Source: Marisediminicola antarctica (GTDB taxonomy: Bacteria; Actinomycetota; Actinomycetes; Actinomycetales; Microbacteriaceae). From it: DNA of 64,000 nt. Shown here piece after piece: positions 27,874 through 35,429 of this stretch (positions are counted from its first letter, which is position 1; each line of letters opens with the position of its first letter). Both the position numbers and the translations under genes were made by a program. The notes under the pieces were generated by a model. That model did not search any database, was not told where the DNA came from, and worked only from the letters and a program-made list of their open reading frames with translations. The stretch is from NCBI RefSeq assembly GCF_009930795.1, contig NZ_CP017146.1:1426001-1490000 (forward strand). Direction: 5' to 3'.

Positions 27874-27899
27874 AGCCTGTAACTATCCTGAACTCCAGT

Positions 27900-27913
27900 C
27901 CGGCGGCCGCCGG
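27900..27913. other. 14-bp perfect palindrome after gltA
   Basis: CCGGCGGCCGCCGG lies 26 bases after the gltA stop, just upstream of the desaturase -10-like TAGCGT. It could be a weak terminator or a protein site. Confidence 0.3.
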
Positions 27914-27978
27914 GCAGGCGTAGCGTGGCGGTACTGCTCCAGACCTTGGCGGTTTCGTCGACTCGTCCGGGAGAAGCA

Positions 27979-29076
27979 ATGACCGACCTCACAGCATCCG
28001 CAGCCCATGCCTCTCCCTCCGCCCAGAGGGGCAGCTCAGGGGCCAGTGAGTTTCTCGGCCTGTCCAAACAGGTGAAGGAAGCCGGGCTGCTGCGGCGCCG
28101 CTACGGCTACTACTGGACCGCGCTCATCAGCCTGCCGATCGCCTACACCGCGAGCCTGCTTCTGTTCATCTGGATCGGTGACTCCTGGTGGCAGCTGCTG
28201 ACCGCCGTCGGATTCGCCGTGCTGTTCACCCAGACCGCCTTCCTCGGTCACGATGCCGCGCACCGCCAGATCTTCCGATCAGGCAAGTGGAACGACTGGA
28301 CGAGTCTCGTGATCGCCGACCTGTTCGTCGGCATGAGCTACGGATGGTGGCAGCGAAAGCACACCCGGCACCACGCCAACCCCAACAAGGAGGGCGCCGA
28401 CCCTGACATCAACCTTCCGATCATTGCGATCACCCCGGCGCAGGCCTCCGCCCGCCGCAGCCGTGTCGCGCGCTGGCTGATCGCCCACCAGGGCTGGTTC
28501 TTCTTCCCGATTCTTGCTTTCGAAGGGCTGTCGATGCACGCGTCCGGCATCCGCCGGGTGCTGAGCAGGGAGCCCGTCGCTCGGCGCTGGGTGGAGATCG
28601 CCTTCATTACGACCCGGCTCGGCGGATTCGCCACCGCGGTCTTCCTCGTTCTTTCGCCGGGCAAGGCCGCCGCGTTCCTCGGGATCCAGCTCGCCCTGTT
28701 CGGCTTCTACATGGGCATGTCGTTCGCCCCCAACCACAAGGGCATGCCGATCGTGTCGAAGTCTCTCAAGCTCGACTTCCTGCGCCGGCAGGTGATGATG
28801 AGCCGCGACATCCGGGGTGGTCTGCTCGTCGACGTCGGGATGGGGGGACTGAACTACCAGATCGAGCACCACCTCTTCCCATCGATGCCGAGGCCGCACC
28901 TACGCCGCGCCGCGCCAATCGTGGCGGCCTACTGTCGGGCGCGCGGAATCCCGTATACGCAAACAGGCCTGGTCGAGTCGTACCGGATCGTGGTGCGCTA
29001 CATCAATAGCGCCGGCCTCGGCGAACGTGACCCGTTCAGCTGCCCGCTCGTGGCGCAGCGCCAAGCGCTCGGCTGA
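27979..29076 (+). CDS. Membrane fatty acid desaturase
   Basis: Integral-membrane di-iron desaturase of 365 residues. All three histidine boxes are visible: GHDAAH, RKHTRHHANPN and YQIEHHLFPSMPR. Two hydrophobic pairs of helices flank the boxes. The last box with Gln before HH is typical of front-end or acyl-lipid desaturases. It introduces a double bond into membrane fatty acids, which would raise fluidity. I place the start at ATG 27979, with GGGAG upstream; an in-frame GTG at 27925 sits on top of the -10-like TAGCGT and is less likely. The position of desaturation is not shown. Confidence 0.88.
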   Translation: MTDLTASAAHASPSAQRGSSGASEFLGLSKQVKEAGLLRRRYGYYWTALISLPIAYTASLLLFIWIGDSWWQLLTAVGFAVLFTQTAFLGHDAAHRQIFRSGKWNDWTSLVIADLFVGMSYGWWQRKHTRHHANPNKEGADPDINLPIIAITPAQASARRSRVARWLIAHQGWFFFPILAFEGLSMHASGIRRVLSREPVARRWVEIAFITTRLGGFATAVFLVLSPGKAAAFLGIQLALFGFYMGMSFAPNHKGMPIVSKSLKLDFLRRQVMMSRDIRGGLLVDVGMGGLNYQIEHHLFPSMPRPHLRRAAPIVAAYCRARGIPYTQTGLVESYRIVVRYINSAGLGERDPFSCPLVAQRQALG

Positions 29077-29106
29077 ACGCCTCGAATGGACCCTGCCGAC
29101 TCGGCG

Positions 29107-29676
29107 TCAGAACGGGATCGTGGTGACCGACAGGCTCACGTTGCGGAAGGATGCCGAGCTGAAGCCGGTCGCCGAAGGGAAGCACCGCAGCCCCAGGGTG
29201 ATGTCGGGAAGGCTGAAGGTGGTCTCGGCACGATAGGCCACCCAACCCTGCCCGGCGCGAACCGGCTCCGAATCGTCGAACAGGAATGCCTTCGTGCCGT
29301 TCCCATCGACGACGCCGCAGCGCAGCTCGACCGGCCGCCAGGCGCTGTCGAGGCGTGCCTCGAAGGCGTACCGCACGACGTACTGTCCCGGCCGCACGGT
29401 GAGGTTCGCAACCGCGATCGCCGACTCGGGCTCCAGCACCGCGGTGTGGGCGACGGCGTCGACCTCGGTGCTGTAGTCGGGACCGAGCTGGCCGTTCGCC
29501 GACGACCGCCACGGCCACACGTTCGTCGACGCCGCCGAGTTTGCGCCCCTCGCCTCGGCGGCGTCGGCGCCCGCGGCCTCGGAGAAGTCGTTGCCCGTCC
29601 CGGCGATCGCGACCGCGCCACCCACCAGGCCGAGCACGACGACGGTCGCGAGAACACGCATCCGCCGCCGACCCAT
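29107..29676 (-). CDS. Hypothetical exported protein
   Basis: I do not recognise this 189-residue protein. It starts MGRRRMRVLATVVVLGLVGG, a basic then hydrophobic stretch that acts as signal peptide or membrane anchor. An Ala-rich linker and a beta-rich domain follow, with two Cys (CGVVDG and LRCFPS) that could form a disulfide. The start ATG 29676 is chosen because TACGCT (29685-29690, minus strand) lies eight bases upstream; the longer frame from 29706 crosses that element. It ends 30 bases from the convergent desaturase. Confidence 0.6.
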   Translation of the reverse strand: MGRRRMRVLATVVVLGLVGGAVAIAGTGNDFSEAAGADAAEARGANSAASTNVWPWRSSANGQLGPDYSTEVDAVAHTAVLEPESAIAVANLTVRPGQYVVRYAFEARLDSAWRPVELRCGVVDGNGTKAFLFDDSEPVRAGQGWVAYRAETTFSLPDITLGLRCFPSATGFSSASFRNVSLSVTTIPF

Positions 29677-29684
29677 GACACAGG

Positions 29685-29690
29685 AGCGTA
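29685..29690 (-). promoter_or_regulatory. Candidate leaderless -10 (TACGCT) of the exported-protein gene
   Basis: Eight bases separate the hexamer from ATG 29676. The spacing is at the long end of the set in this window. Confidence 0.4.
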
Positions 29691-29761
29691 CGCCGCGAGG
29701 CTGCACGCGCGCCGCGTTCAGAGGGCCGTTCGGGTGCAGCGGCGTGGGGCGTGCAGCGGCG

Positions 29762-30700
29762 TCAGGCGTGCAGTGCCGCGTTGAGCTCGATCCCGCGGCC
29801 GGAGCGGGCGAGGGCCTCGACAGCTCCGGTGGCGGAGTTGCGCCGGAACAGGAGTCCGGGCATCCCGCTCAGCTCCACCGCCTTCACCGTCTGCTCCTCG
29901 CCGGCGCCGACGAGCGATACCTTCGTACCTGCGGTGACGTAGAGGCCCGCCTCGACGACGCTGTCGTCGCCGATGGAGATGCCAATGCCGGAGTTCGCTC
30001 CGAGCAGGGCACGTTCGCCGACGAAGACCCGCTGGGTTCCGCCGCCGCTGAGCGTCCCCATGATCGACGCGCCGCCGCCGACATCCGATCCGGCGCCGAC
30101 GACGACGCCCTGAGAGATGCGGCCCTCGACCATGGACGAGCCCAGCGTGCCAGCGTTGAAGTTGACGAATCCCTCGTGCATGACCGTCGTGCCGGGGCTG
30201 AGGTACGCCCCGAGGCGCACGCGCGACGCGTCGGCGATACGCACACGATCCGGCACGAGGTAGTCGAGCAGTCGGGGAAAGCGGTCGAGGCCGGTGATCG
30301 AGATGCCGTGGCGCTGCAGCGCCGGCCGCAGCCGGGCGTAGTCGTCGGGGTGCATCGGACCGGCGGTCGTCCACGCGACGACCGGAAGGTGGCCGAAGAT
30401 GCCGTCGAGGTTGATGGTGTTCGGCGCTACGAGCAGGTGGCTGAGCAGGTGCAGGCGGAGGTACGCATCGGGGGTGGACGCCGGGGCGGCATCAAGATCG
30501 ATCTCCACCGTGATGAAGTCCACGCGGGCGCCTCGGCGGTCGTCGGCGCCGAGCAGCGCCTCGAGCGCGGCGGGTGCGATGTGCCGATCCCTGCCGGCCG
30601 GAACGGCACCGAGAGCGGGGGAGGGGAACCACGTGTCGAGCAGCGTCCCGTCGTTCGAGATGGTCGCAAGTCCGTAGCCCCAGGCCGCACGTTCAGTCAT
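29762..30700 (-). CDS. dapD: Tetrahydrodipicolinate N-succinyltransferase DapD
   Basis: 312-residue acyltransferase that succinylates tetrahydrodipicolinate in the succinylase branch of diaminopimelate/lysine synthesis. The actinobacterial type has an N-terminal domain and then a left-handed beta-helix of hexapeptide repeats; these are visible from about 150 on (MHEGFVNFNAGTLGSSMVEG, GGGASIMGTLSGGG, GANSGIGISIGDDS). It acts as a trimer in the cytoplasm. It is divergent from dapE with only 42 bases between start codons. TACCCT six bases before the ATG suggests leaderless transcription. Confidence 0.95.
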   Translation of the reverse strand: MTERAAWGYGLATISNDGTLLDTWFPSPALGAVPAGRDRHIAPAALEALLGADDRRGARVDFITVEIDLDAAPASTPDAYLRLHLLSHLLVAPNTINLDGIFGHLPVVAWTTAGPMHPDDYARLRPALQRHGISITGLDRFPRLLDYLVPDRVRIADASRVRLGAYLSPGTTVMHEGFVNFNAGTLGSSMVEGRISQGVVVGAGSDVGGGASIMGTLSGGGTQRVFVGERALLGANSGIGISIGDDSVVEAGLYVTAGTKVSLVGAGEEQTVKAVELSGMPGLLFRRNSATGAVEALARSGRGIELNAALHA

Positions 30701-30706
30701 ACCTCA

Positions 30707-30712
30707 AGGGTA
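30707..30712 (-). promoter_or_regulatory. Leaderless -10 of dapD (TACCCT)
   Basis: Complement of AGGGTA. Six bases (TGAGGT) separate it from ATG 30700. Confidence 0.6.
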
Positions 30713-30729
30713 CCGATAGCCGCTCGCGG

Positions 30730-30735
30730 TAAACT
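30730..30735 (+). promoter_or_regulatory. Leaderless -10 of dapE (TAAACT)
   Basis: TAAACT ends seven bases before ATG 30743. It lies exactly 17 bases from the dapD -10, so the two promoters are back to back. Confidence 0.6.
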
Positions 30736-30742
30736 CGCCCAC

Positions 30743-31840
30743 ATGCGTTCAGCCGATCCGACGATTCCCGTACTCGACCTCTCGGCATCATCAACCGACC
30801 TGACCAGGCAACTCTGCGACATCGAATCCGTCTCCGGCAACGAGAAGACCGCGACGGATGCCATCGAGGCGAGCCTCGCCGGACTCGACCACCTCGAGCT
30901 CTTCCGCAACGGTGATGCGCTCGTCGCACGCACCCAGCTTGGCCGCGACCGCCGCGTGGTGATCGCCGGGCACATCGACACCGTGCCGCTCAACAACAAC
31001 CTGCCCACCAGGTACGAGAGCATCGACGGCCGCGACTACCTGTGGGGTCGGGGCACGGTCGACATGAAGGGCGGCGTCGCTGTGCAGCTGAAGCTCGCCG
31101 CCGAGCTCACCGCGCCCATCGTCGACGTCACCTGGATCTGGTACGACCACGAGGAGGTGTCGGAGTCGCTCAACGGTCTCGGACGCCTCGCGCGAGAGCA
31201 TCCGGAGCTGCTCGAGGGCGACTTCGCCATTCTTGGCGAGCCGACCAATTCGCAGATCGAGGGTGGCTGCAACGGCAATCTGCGCGCCGAGATCCGCACG
31301 TTTGGCCTGCGCGCGCACTCTGCCCGGGCGTGGGTCGGCCGCAACGCCATCCACGACGCGGCACCGATCTTCACGGCGCTCGCCGCCTACGTGCCGCGCG
31401 AGGTCGAGGTCGAGGGCCTGGTCTACCGCGAGGGTCTGAACGCGGTGGGGGTCACCGGCGGCATCGCGGGCAACGTCATCCCCGACGAGTGCATGGTGCA
31501 CGTCAACTACCGGTTCGCGCCGAGTCGCAGTGGGGCACAGGCTGAGGCCCACGTGCGGGAGGTCTTCGACGGGTTCGAGGTCACCATCGTCGACCTCGCC
31601 GAGGGGGCGACGCCCGGTCTCACCGACCCGCTTGCGCAGCACTTCCTCGAGGCCGTCGGCGGCGAGGCGAAACCCAAGTACGGCTGGACGGATGTCGCGC
31701 GATTCTCGGCGCTCGGCATGCCGGCCGTGAATTATGGGCCGGGCGATCCGCTCAAGGCGCACGCCGACGACGAGAGAGTCGCCCTGGACCAGATCGAGGA
31801 CTGTGAGCGGGGTCTGCGGGCCTGGCTAGCCGGCTCCTGA
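30743..31840 (+). CDS. dapE: Succinyl-diaminopimelate desuccinylase DapE
   Basis: Zinc metallopeptidase-family (M20) enzyme of 365 residues that removes succinate to give LL-diaminopimelate. Metal-site motifs are GHIDTVP (His 77), GRGTVDMKGG (Asp 107) and DHEEV (Glu 137/138), then GEPT and a C-terminal KAHADDE His. The true start is ATG 30743; the open frame extends far upstream through antisense dapD and is not coding there. Together with DapC and DapD, it shows that this organism uses the succinylase route for peptidoglycan or lysine precursors. Confidence 0.95.
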   Translation: MRSADPTIPVLDLSASSTDLTRQLCDIESVSGNEKTATDAIEASLAGLDHLELFRNGDALVARTQLGRDRRVVIAGHIDTVPLNNNLPTRYESIDGRDYLWGRGTVDMKGGVAVQLKLAAELTAPIVDVTWIWYDHEEVSESLNGLGRLAREHPELLEGDFAILGEPTNSQIEGGCNGNLRAEIRTFGLRAHSARAWVGRNAIHDAAPIFTALAAYVPREVEVEGLVYREGLNAVGVTGGIAGNVIPDECMVHVNYRFAPSRSGAQAEAHVREVFDGFEVTIVDLAEGATPGLTDPLAQHFLEAVGGEAKPKYGWTDVARFSALGMPAVNYGPGDPLKAHADDERVALDQIEDCERGLRAWLAGS

Positions 31841-31914
31841 GCTGGCTTCACCGTCGAGGCGCTCGGTCAACTCGTGTGGACCGGCCTCGTTTTCGGGTTC
31901 AGCGATTCATACGA

Positions 31915-31920
31915 GATAAT
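31915..31920 (+). promoter_or_regulatory. Candidate -10 (GATAAT) of the DUF3117 gene
   Basis: GATAAT lies 29 bases before ATG 31950. It would give a short leader that includes AAAGGGG as the ribosome-binding site. Confidence 0.45.
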
Positions 31921-31949
31921 GGAACATATTCCACGAAAGGGGATCCATC

Positions 31950-32126
31950 ATGGCAGCCATGAAGCCGAGGACCGGGGACGGACCAATGGAGGCTGTTAAG
32001 GAGGGGCGCCTCATTATCGTGCGCGTCCCGCTTGAGGGTGGGGGACGTCTTGTCGTCTCGGTGAACGATGCCGAGGCCATGGAATTGCACGACGCGCTCG
32101 CTGGAGTCGTCGCGGCGGCCAAATAG
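31950..32126 (+). CDS. DUF3117 small conserved protein
   Basis: 58-residue protein. The start MAAMKPRTGDGPMEAVKEG and the core VRVPLEGGGRLVVSV match DUF3117, a very conserved actinobacterial family of unknown function. The start ATG 31950 follows AAAGGGG. I remember the mycobacterial homologue as Rv1211, described by some as calmodulin-like; that role is not evident here. It ends eight bases from the convergent methyltransferase gene. The short length and conserved sequence suggest a small regulatory or structural protein. Confidence 0.9.
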   Translation: MAAMKPRTGDGPMEAVKEGRLIIVRVPLEGGGRLVVSVNDAEAMELHDALAGVVAAAK

Positions 32127-32134
32127 CCGCCGGG

Positions 32135-32767
32135 CTAGTCGCCCCGCTTGGTCAGCTGTAGCAGCCCGTCTCCTACGGGGGACAGTGCACTGATCACGGC
32201 GTCCGATCCCGCGATCTCCTTCAGGAGAGTGCGATACCCGACAGTTGTGTCGTCACGTTTCGCGGGATCGGCAACGCGTCCCCGCCAGAGAGCGTGGGTC
32301 ACGAGCACTGTGCCGCCAGCACGCACCAGGCGAAGCCCGTGCTCGACATATTCGATGACGGAGCCGGGATCGGCATCGATCACGACGATGTCGTACGACC
32401 CCTCATTCATGCGAGGAAGCACGTCGAGCGCGCGACCGGTGATGAGTCGAACCTGTTTGCCGGGAATGCCCGCCTCAAGGAACGTCTTGCGCGCCTCCTG
32501 CTGGTGCTCGGCCTCGATGTCGATCGACGTCAGCATCGCGCTGGGCGCTCCCGCGAATAGCCACAGGCCGCTGACGCCGACTCCGGTGCCGACCTCGATC
32601 ATGCTCTTCGGGTTCGTCGCGGCGGCGACAACCGCGATCTGGGCGCCGACGGCGGGCGACACTGCGTCGACTCCGAGTTCGATCGAATGCAGTCGCGCAC
32701 TGGCGATTTCGGCGCTCTCGCTGACGAACTCTTCGGCAAAACGCCAGTTCGAGTCTTTGTCTGACAC
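32135..32767 (-). CDS. SAM-dependent O-methyltransferase, Rv1220c-like
   Basis: 210-residue class I methyltransferase. The SAM-binding motif I is IEVGTGVGVSGLWL, the acidic end of strand 2 is SIDIEAEH, and motif IV is DIVVIDADP. Layout and length fit O-methyltransferase family 3. I choose GTG 32767 because AAGGAG lies six bases before it; the upstream ATG at 32785 is only four bases from the -10-like TACGCT (32790-32795). In mycobacteria the homologue sits near sigE and tatB, and here tatB is also divergent next door. The substrate is unknown. Confidence 0.8.
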   Translation of the reverse strand: MSDKDSNWRFAEEFVSESAEIASARLHSIELGVDAVSPAVGAQIAVVAAATNPKSMIEVGTGVGVSGLWLFAGAPSAMLTSIDIEAEHQQEARKTFLEAGIPGKQVRLITGRALDVLPRMNEGSYDIVVIDADPGSVIEYVEHGLRLVRAGGTVLVTHALWRGRVADPAKRDDTTVGYRTLLKEIAGSDAVISALSPVGDGLLQLTKRGD

Positions 32768-32820
32768 GTAGGTCTCCTTGGTCATCTCAAGCGTACGGGC
32801 AGGCTTCAGCGATCCGACGA

Positions 32821-32826
32821 TAGTCT
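32821..32826 (+). promoter_or_regulatory. Leaderless -10 of tatB (TAGTCT)
   Basis: TAGTCT ends six bases before ATG 32833. There is no ribosome-binding site. Confidence 0.65.
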
Positions 32827-32832
32827 GATCGC

Positions 32833-33189
32833 ATGTTCGGATTGACGATCGACAAACTGCTGATCCTAGCCGTCGTCGCCGTGTTCCTCCTCGGTCCCGA
32901 ACGACTGCCCCACTATGCGGCGCAGTTCGCACGACTCATCCGCTCGCTGCGCAAGATGGCCGATGGAGCCAAGGACCGCATGCGCGAGGAGATGGGCCCA
33001 GACTTCGATGAGGTCGACTGGAAGAAGCTCGACCCGCGGCAGTACGACCCGCGCCGCATCATCCGCGAGGCTCTCGTCGATGAACCGGAGCCGGTGAAGG
33101 TGCGTCCACCGGCGGAGTCCGCGTACGCGAGGCGCCAGCGGCTGCTGAAGGCCGCCCAGCCTGCGCCATTCGACTCCGAGGCCACCTAG
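32833..33189 (+). CDS. tatB: Sec-independent translocase subunit TatB
   Basis: 118-residue protein with one N-terminal membrane helix (FGLTIDKLLILAVVAVFLLG), the hinge GPERLPHYA and an amphipathic helix (FARLIRSLRKMADGAKDRM). A charged tail follows. The LGPERLP segment is typical of TatB, which with TatC recognises twin-arginine signals. EfeB in this window is a likely substrate. TatA and TatC are not nearby. Its own leaderless promoter is predicted. Confidence 0.9.
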   Translation: MFGLTIDKLLILAVVAVFLLGPERLPHYAAQFARLIRSLRKMADGAKDRMREEMGPDFDEVDWKKLDPRQYDPRRIIREALVDEPEPVKVRPPAESAYARRQRLLKAAQPAPFDSEAT

Positions 33190-33627
33190 CGCGACTGCGT
33201 GGTTGTGTCGCCTGTGCGGGGCATCCAGCGCTTCATGTTGATCGGGTAGGTGCTGGCGGCTGCGGGGCCCGTCGGTTGCGCCCGTCGTGGTGGGAGGAAA
33301 GACCGCAGGGATGGATGGTGTGGCCGGGCCGCGTGCGTCGGCTCGCGACCGCCGGTCGCTTAGCGGTTTCTGCGGGTCGAGCAGGTCGCGCAGCGTTTCT
33401 GCTGGTTGGGCAGCGGTCGTGTAGCGACGGTGTCGAGACCTGCGGAGCATTTTCGACACGACCGTGGCCGGCCTGCTCGATCCGCTCAGATCCGTCGGTG
33501 GGGCAGGTCGCGTAGCGGCCGTAGCGAAACCCGGCCGCGCCCGTCCCGGCCCGGTGTCATTGCAGTGCTGGTGTCATTGCGCTGCCTGGTGTCATGGCGC
33601 TGCCTGGTGTCATGGCGCTGCCTGTGG
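33190..33627. other. 438-base gap between convergent genes, rich in short repeats
   Basis: No gene is supported. The left part has three imperfect copies of a GGTCG[C/T]G[C/T]AGCG motif (near 33379, 33416 and 33507), often followed by TGTCGAGACC- or CGAAACC-like ends. The right part is the 18-bp tandem repeat. It may be the decayed remnant of a mobile or repeat element. Confidence 0.55.
33553..33627 (+). repeat. 18-bp tandem repeat next to the DUF222-HNH gene
   Basis: GGTGTCAT recurs at 33553, 33570, 33588 and 33606, with units such as GGTGTCATGGCGCTGCCT. The array stops at the last codon of the HNH gene on the opposite strand. Read on the minus strand, it would add repeated GSAMTP if the stop were bypassed. 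Confidence 0.75.
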
Positions 33628-35202
33628 TCATTGCAGTGCTGGTGTGGGGAGTTTTCCGCCGCGTTTGGGTGTGCGGGTGGGGTCGATGTGTGTGGGTGGG
33701 GTGAACCAGGGGGTGTTGTCGGTGATCTGTACGGTCCATCCTTTGTGGATGATGTGGTGGTGTCCGGTGCATAAAAGGATTCCGTTGTTGAGGTTTGTTG
33801 TGCCTCCGTGGGACCACCAGTGGATGTGGTGGGCTTCGGTGTAGGAGGGTGGGCGGCCGCAGCCGGTGATGGCGCAGCCGCCGTCGCGTTCGGCGAATGC
33901 GATTCGTTGGGCGCGGGTGAATAGTCGTCTCCCGGTGCCGAGGTCGAGGATTTGGCTGTTCCCGCCGAGGACTGCGGGGATCAGTTCCGCGTCCGCGGCA
34001 AGCCTGCGGGCGGCACCAGCCGTGATGGGGTCCTCGACTCCGTCGAGGTGTGCTGCGCCGAGGCCGGATTGGAGTTGTTCCAGGGTCATCCGGATGATCA
34101 GGGTGGTGTGTGGGAGGGGTCCGGGTGCGGTGGTGCAGCCCATCATGTGCCGGGCCACATCGATCAGGGCGTCGGCGGCGATCCGAGGGATCGTCCGCGG
34201 GTCGGGGAGCTCGACATGGTGGTCACCGCACGCGTCCCGGTCGAGACCCTCATCGCCCATGCCGTGGCCGTGGTCGTGGCCGCCGGCGGTCCCCGCAGGT
34301 CCTGTCGGGTCGGTGTCGAAGCGGACGGCGCGGAGGGCGTCGCCGACCATCGCGTCGATCATGGTGCGCACATATCCGGCGCCGAGGGGGTCGAGGTCGA
34401 TCGTGCACCGCTCCAAACCGTTGCCCTGTTTGCTCCAGCGCAGCGACCGGGCCGCGATCAGTGCCTCCTCCCGCGGTGCGATCCCATCGGTATCGAGCGC
34501 GTCCCGCCAGGAGATCGACAGCTTCCGCACCGTGTCCGCCGGATGAGACGCGGCGAAGGTGACCAGTTCCTCCTCCGCCGCGACCAGGTGTACCGGCAGG
34601 GCGCGGGGGGCGGCCTGGGTCAGGGAGGTGATGATCGACTGGGCCGCATCCACCTGCACCACACCGCTGTTCACCGCATCCGCGACCAGCGGGAACGGGG
34701 CCGGGAGGCGCTCCCCGAGCAGGGACACCGGTGCGGTGGTCGCCTCACCCAACCGGACTGTTCTGCCGGCCTCGGCCAGAGTCACCCGACCCAGTTCCGT
34801 GATCAGGGAGGCAGGAGAGGTATGCCCGGAAGACTTCGCCAGGCCGCCCTGCCCGAGCGAGGGGCGCGAGCGCACACTCAGCTCCCCCGCCGCACGCACC
34901 AGCAGGGCATCGACGTGTCGTTTGAGGTCATAGCCGGACTGGATCGCCCGCACCAGCCCCGCATCGGACATGGTCTCCACATCCAGCTGGGACGGAGCGA
35001 CCGAGATCGCGCCGAACGATGCTCCGGCGGTTGCACCGACCGAGACGGCTGCAGCCGCTGCGCCGGATCCTGCTCCACGCGCATCGGGCGGCCGGGCATC
35101 GGGGTGTTCGCCGACCCGGGCGCCGAACCCGGCGAGCGCACCAGCCCACACCGACGCGAACGCAATAGCGCTGTCAATGAGGGGATCGGTTGCTTTGGAC
35201 AT
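33628..35202 (-). CDS. DUF222 / HNH endonuclease domain protein
   Basis: 524-residue protein. The DUF222 region covers roughly 100-380. The C-terminal HNH nuclease motif is YTEAHHIHWWSHGGTTNLNNG, then LCTGHHHIIHKG. Such genes (the 13E12 family in mycobacteria) occur in many copies in actinobacteria and often lie at repeats; their job is unknown. I place the start at ATG 35202 (SKATDPLIDSAIAF); the frame is open for another 40 codons, but that part is not family-like. The pairing with repeats on its 3' side is notable. Confidence 0.85.
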   Translation of the reverse strand: MSKATDPLIDSAIAFASVWAGALAGFGARVGEHPDARPPDARGAGSGAAAAAVSVGATAGASFGAISVAPSQLDVETMSDAGLVRAIQSGYDLKRHVDALLVRAAGELSVRSRPSLGQGGLAKSSGHTSPASLITELGRVTLAEAGRTVRLGEATTAPVSLLGERLPAPFPLVADAVNSGVVQVDAAQSIITSLTQAAPRALPVHLVAAEEELVTFAASHPADTVRKLSISWRDALDTDGIAPREEALIAARSLRWSKQGNGLERCTIDLDPLGAGYVRTMIDAMVGDALRAVRFDTDPTGPAGTAGGHDHGHGMGDEGLDRDACGDHHVELPDPRTIPRIAADALIDVARHMMGCTTAPGPLPHTTLIIRMTLEQLQSGLGAAHLDGVEDPITAGAARRLAADAELIPAVLGGNSQILDLGTGRRLFTRAQRIAFAERDGGCAITGCGRPPSYTEAHHIHWWSHGGTTNLNNGILLCTGHHHIIHKGWTVQITDNTPWFTPPTHIDPTRTPKRGGKLPTPALQ

Positions 35203-35429
35203 ACCCACATAGTGACAGACACCACCGACATTCCAACCGACATCAAACCACACCCTGATCGGGGATATTACCTGTGGACAACCCTCCTGGAGTACGGCCT
35301 GTGGAGGAGAAGACGCAGGCACCCAAGTGGGAGCGACACGCGCGCCAGAACGCGCTGCTCAACCCGCAGAGACTCGCACCTCGGACTTCGACACGGGCGG
35401 CCTGCTCAATCGGCACAGCCGCGCGCGCC

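Noticed and set aside
33628-35202. HNH gene as an intein or homing endonuclease
   Set aside because: It is a free-standing gene with the DUF222 layout. No host gene is split and no splice motifs are seen.
35273-35281. DnaA-box-like TGTGGACAA
   Set aside because: A single near-match, with no cluster, AT-rich stretch or dnaA/dnaN nearby; not an origin.
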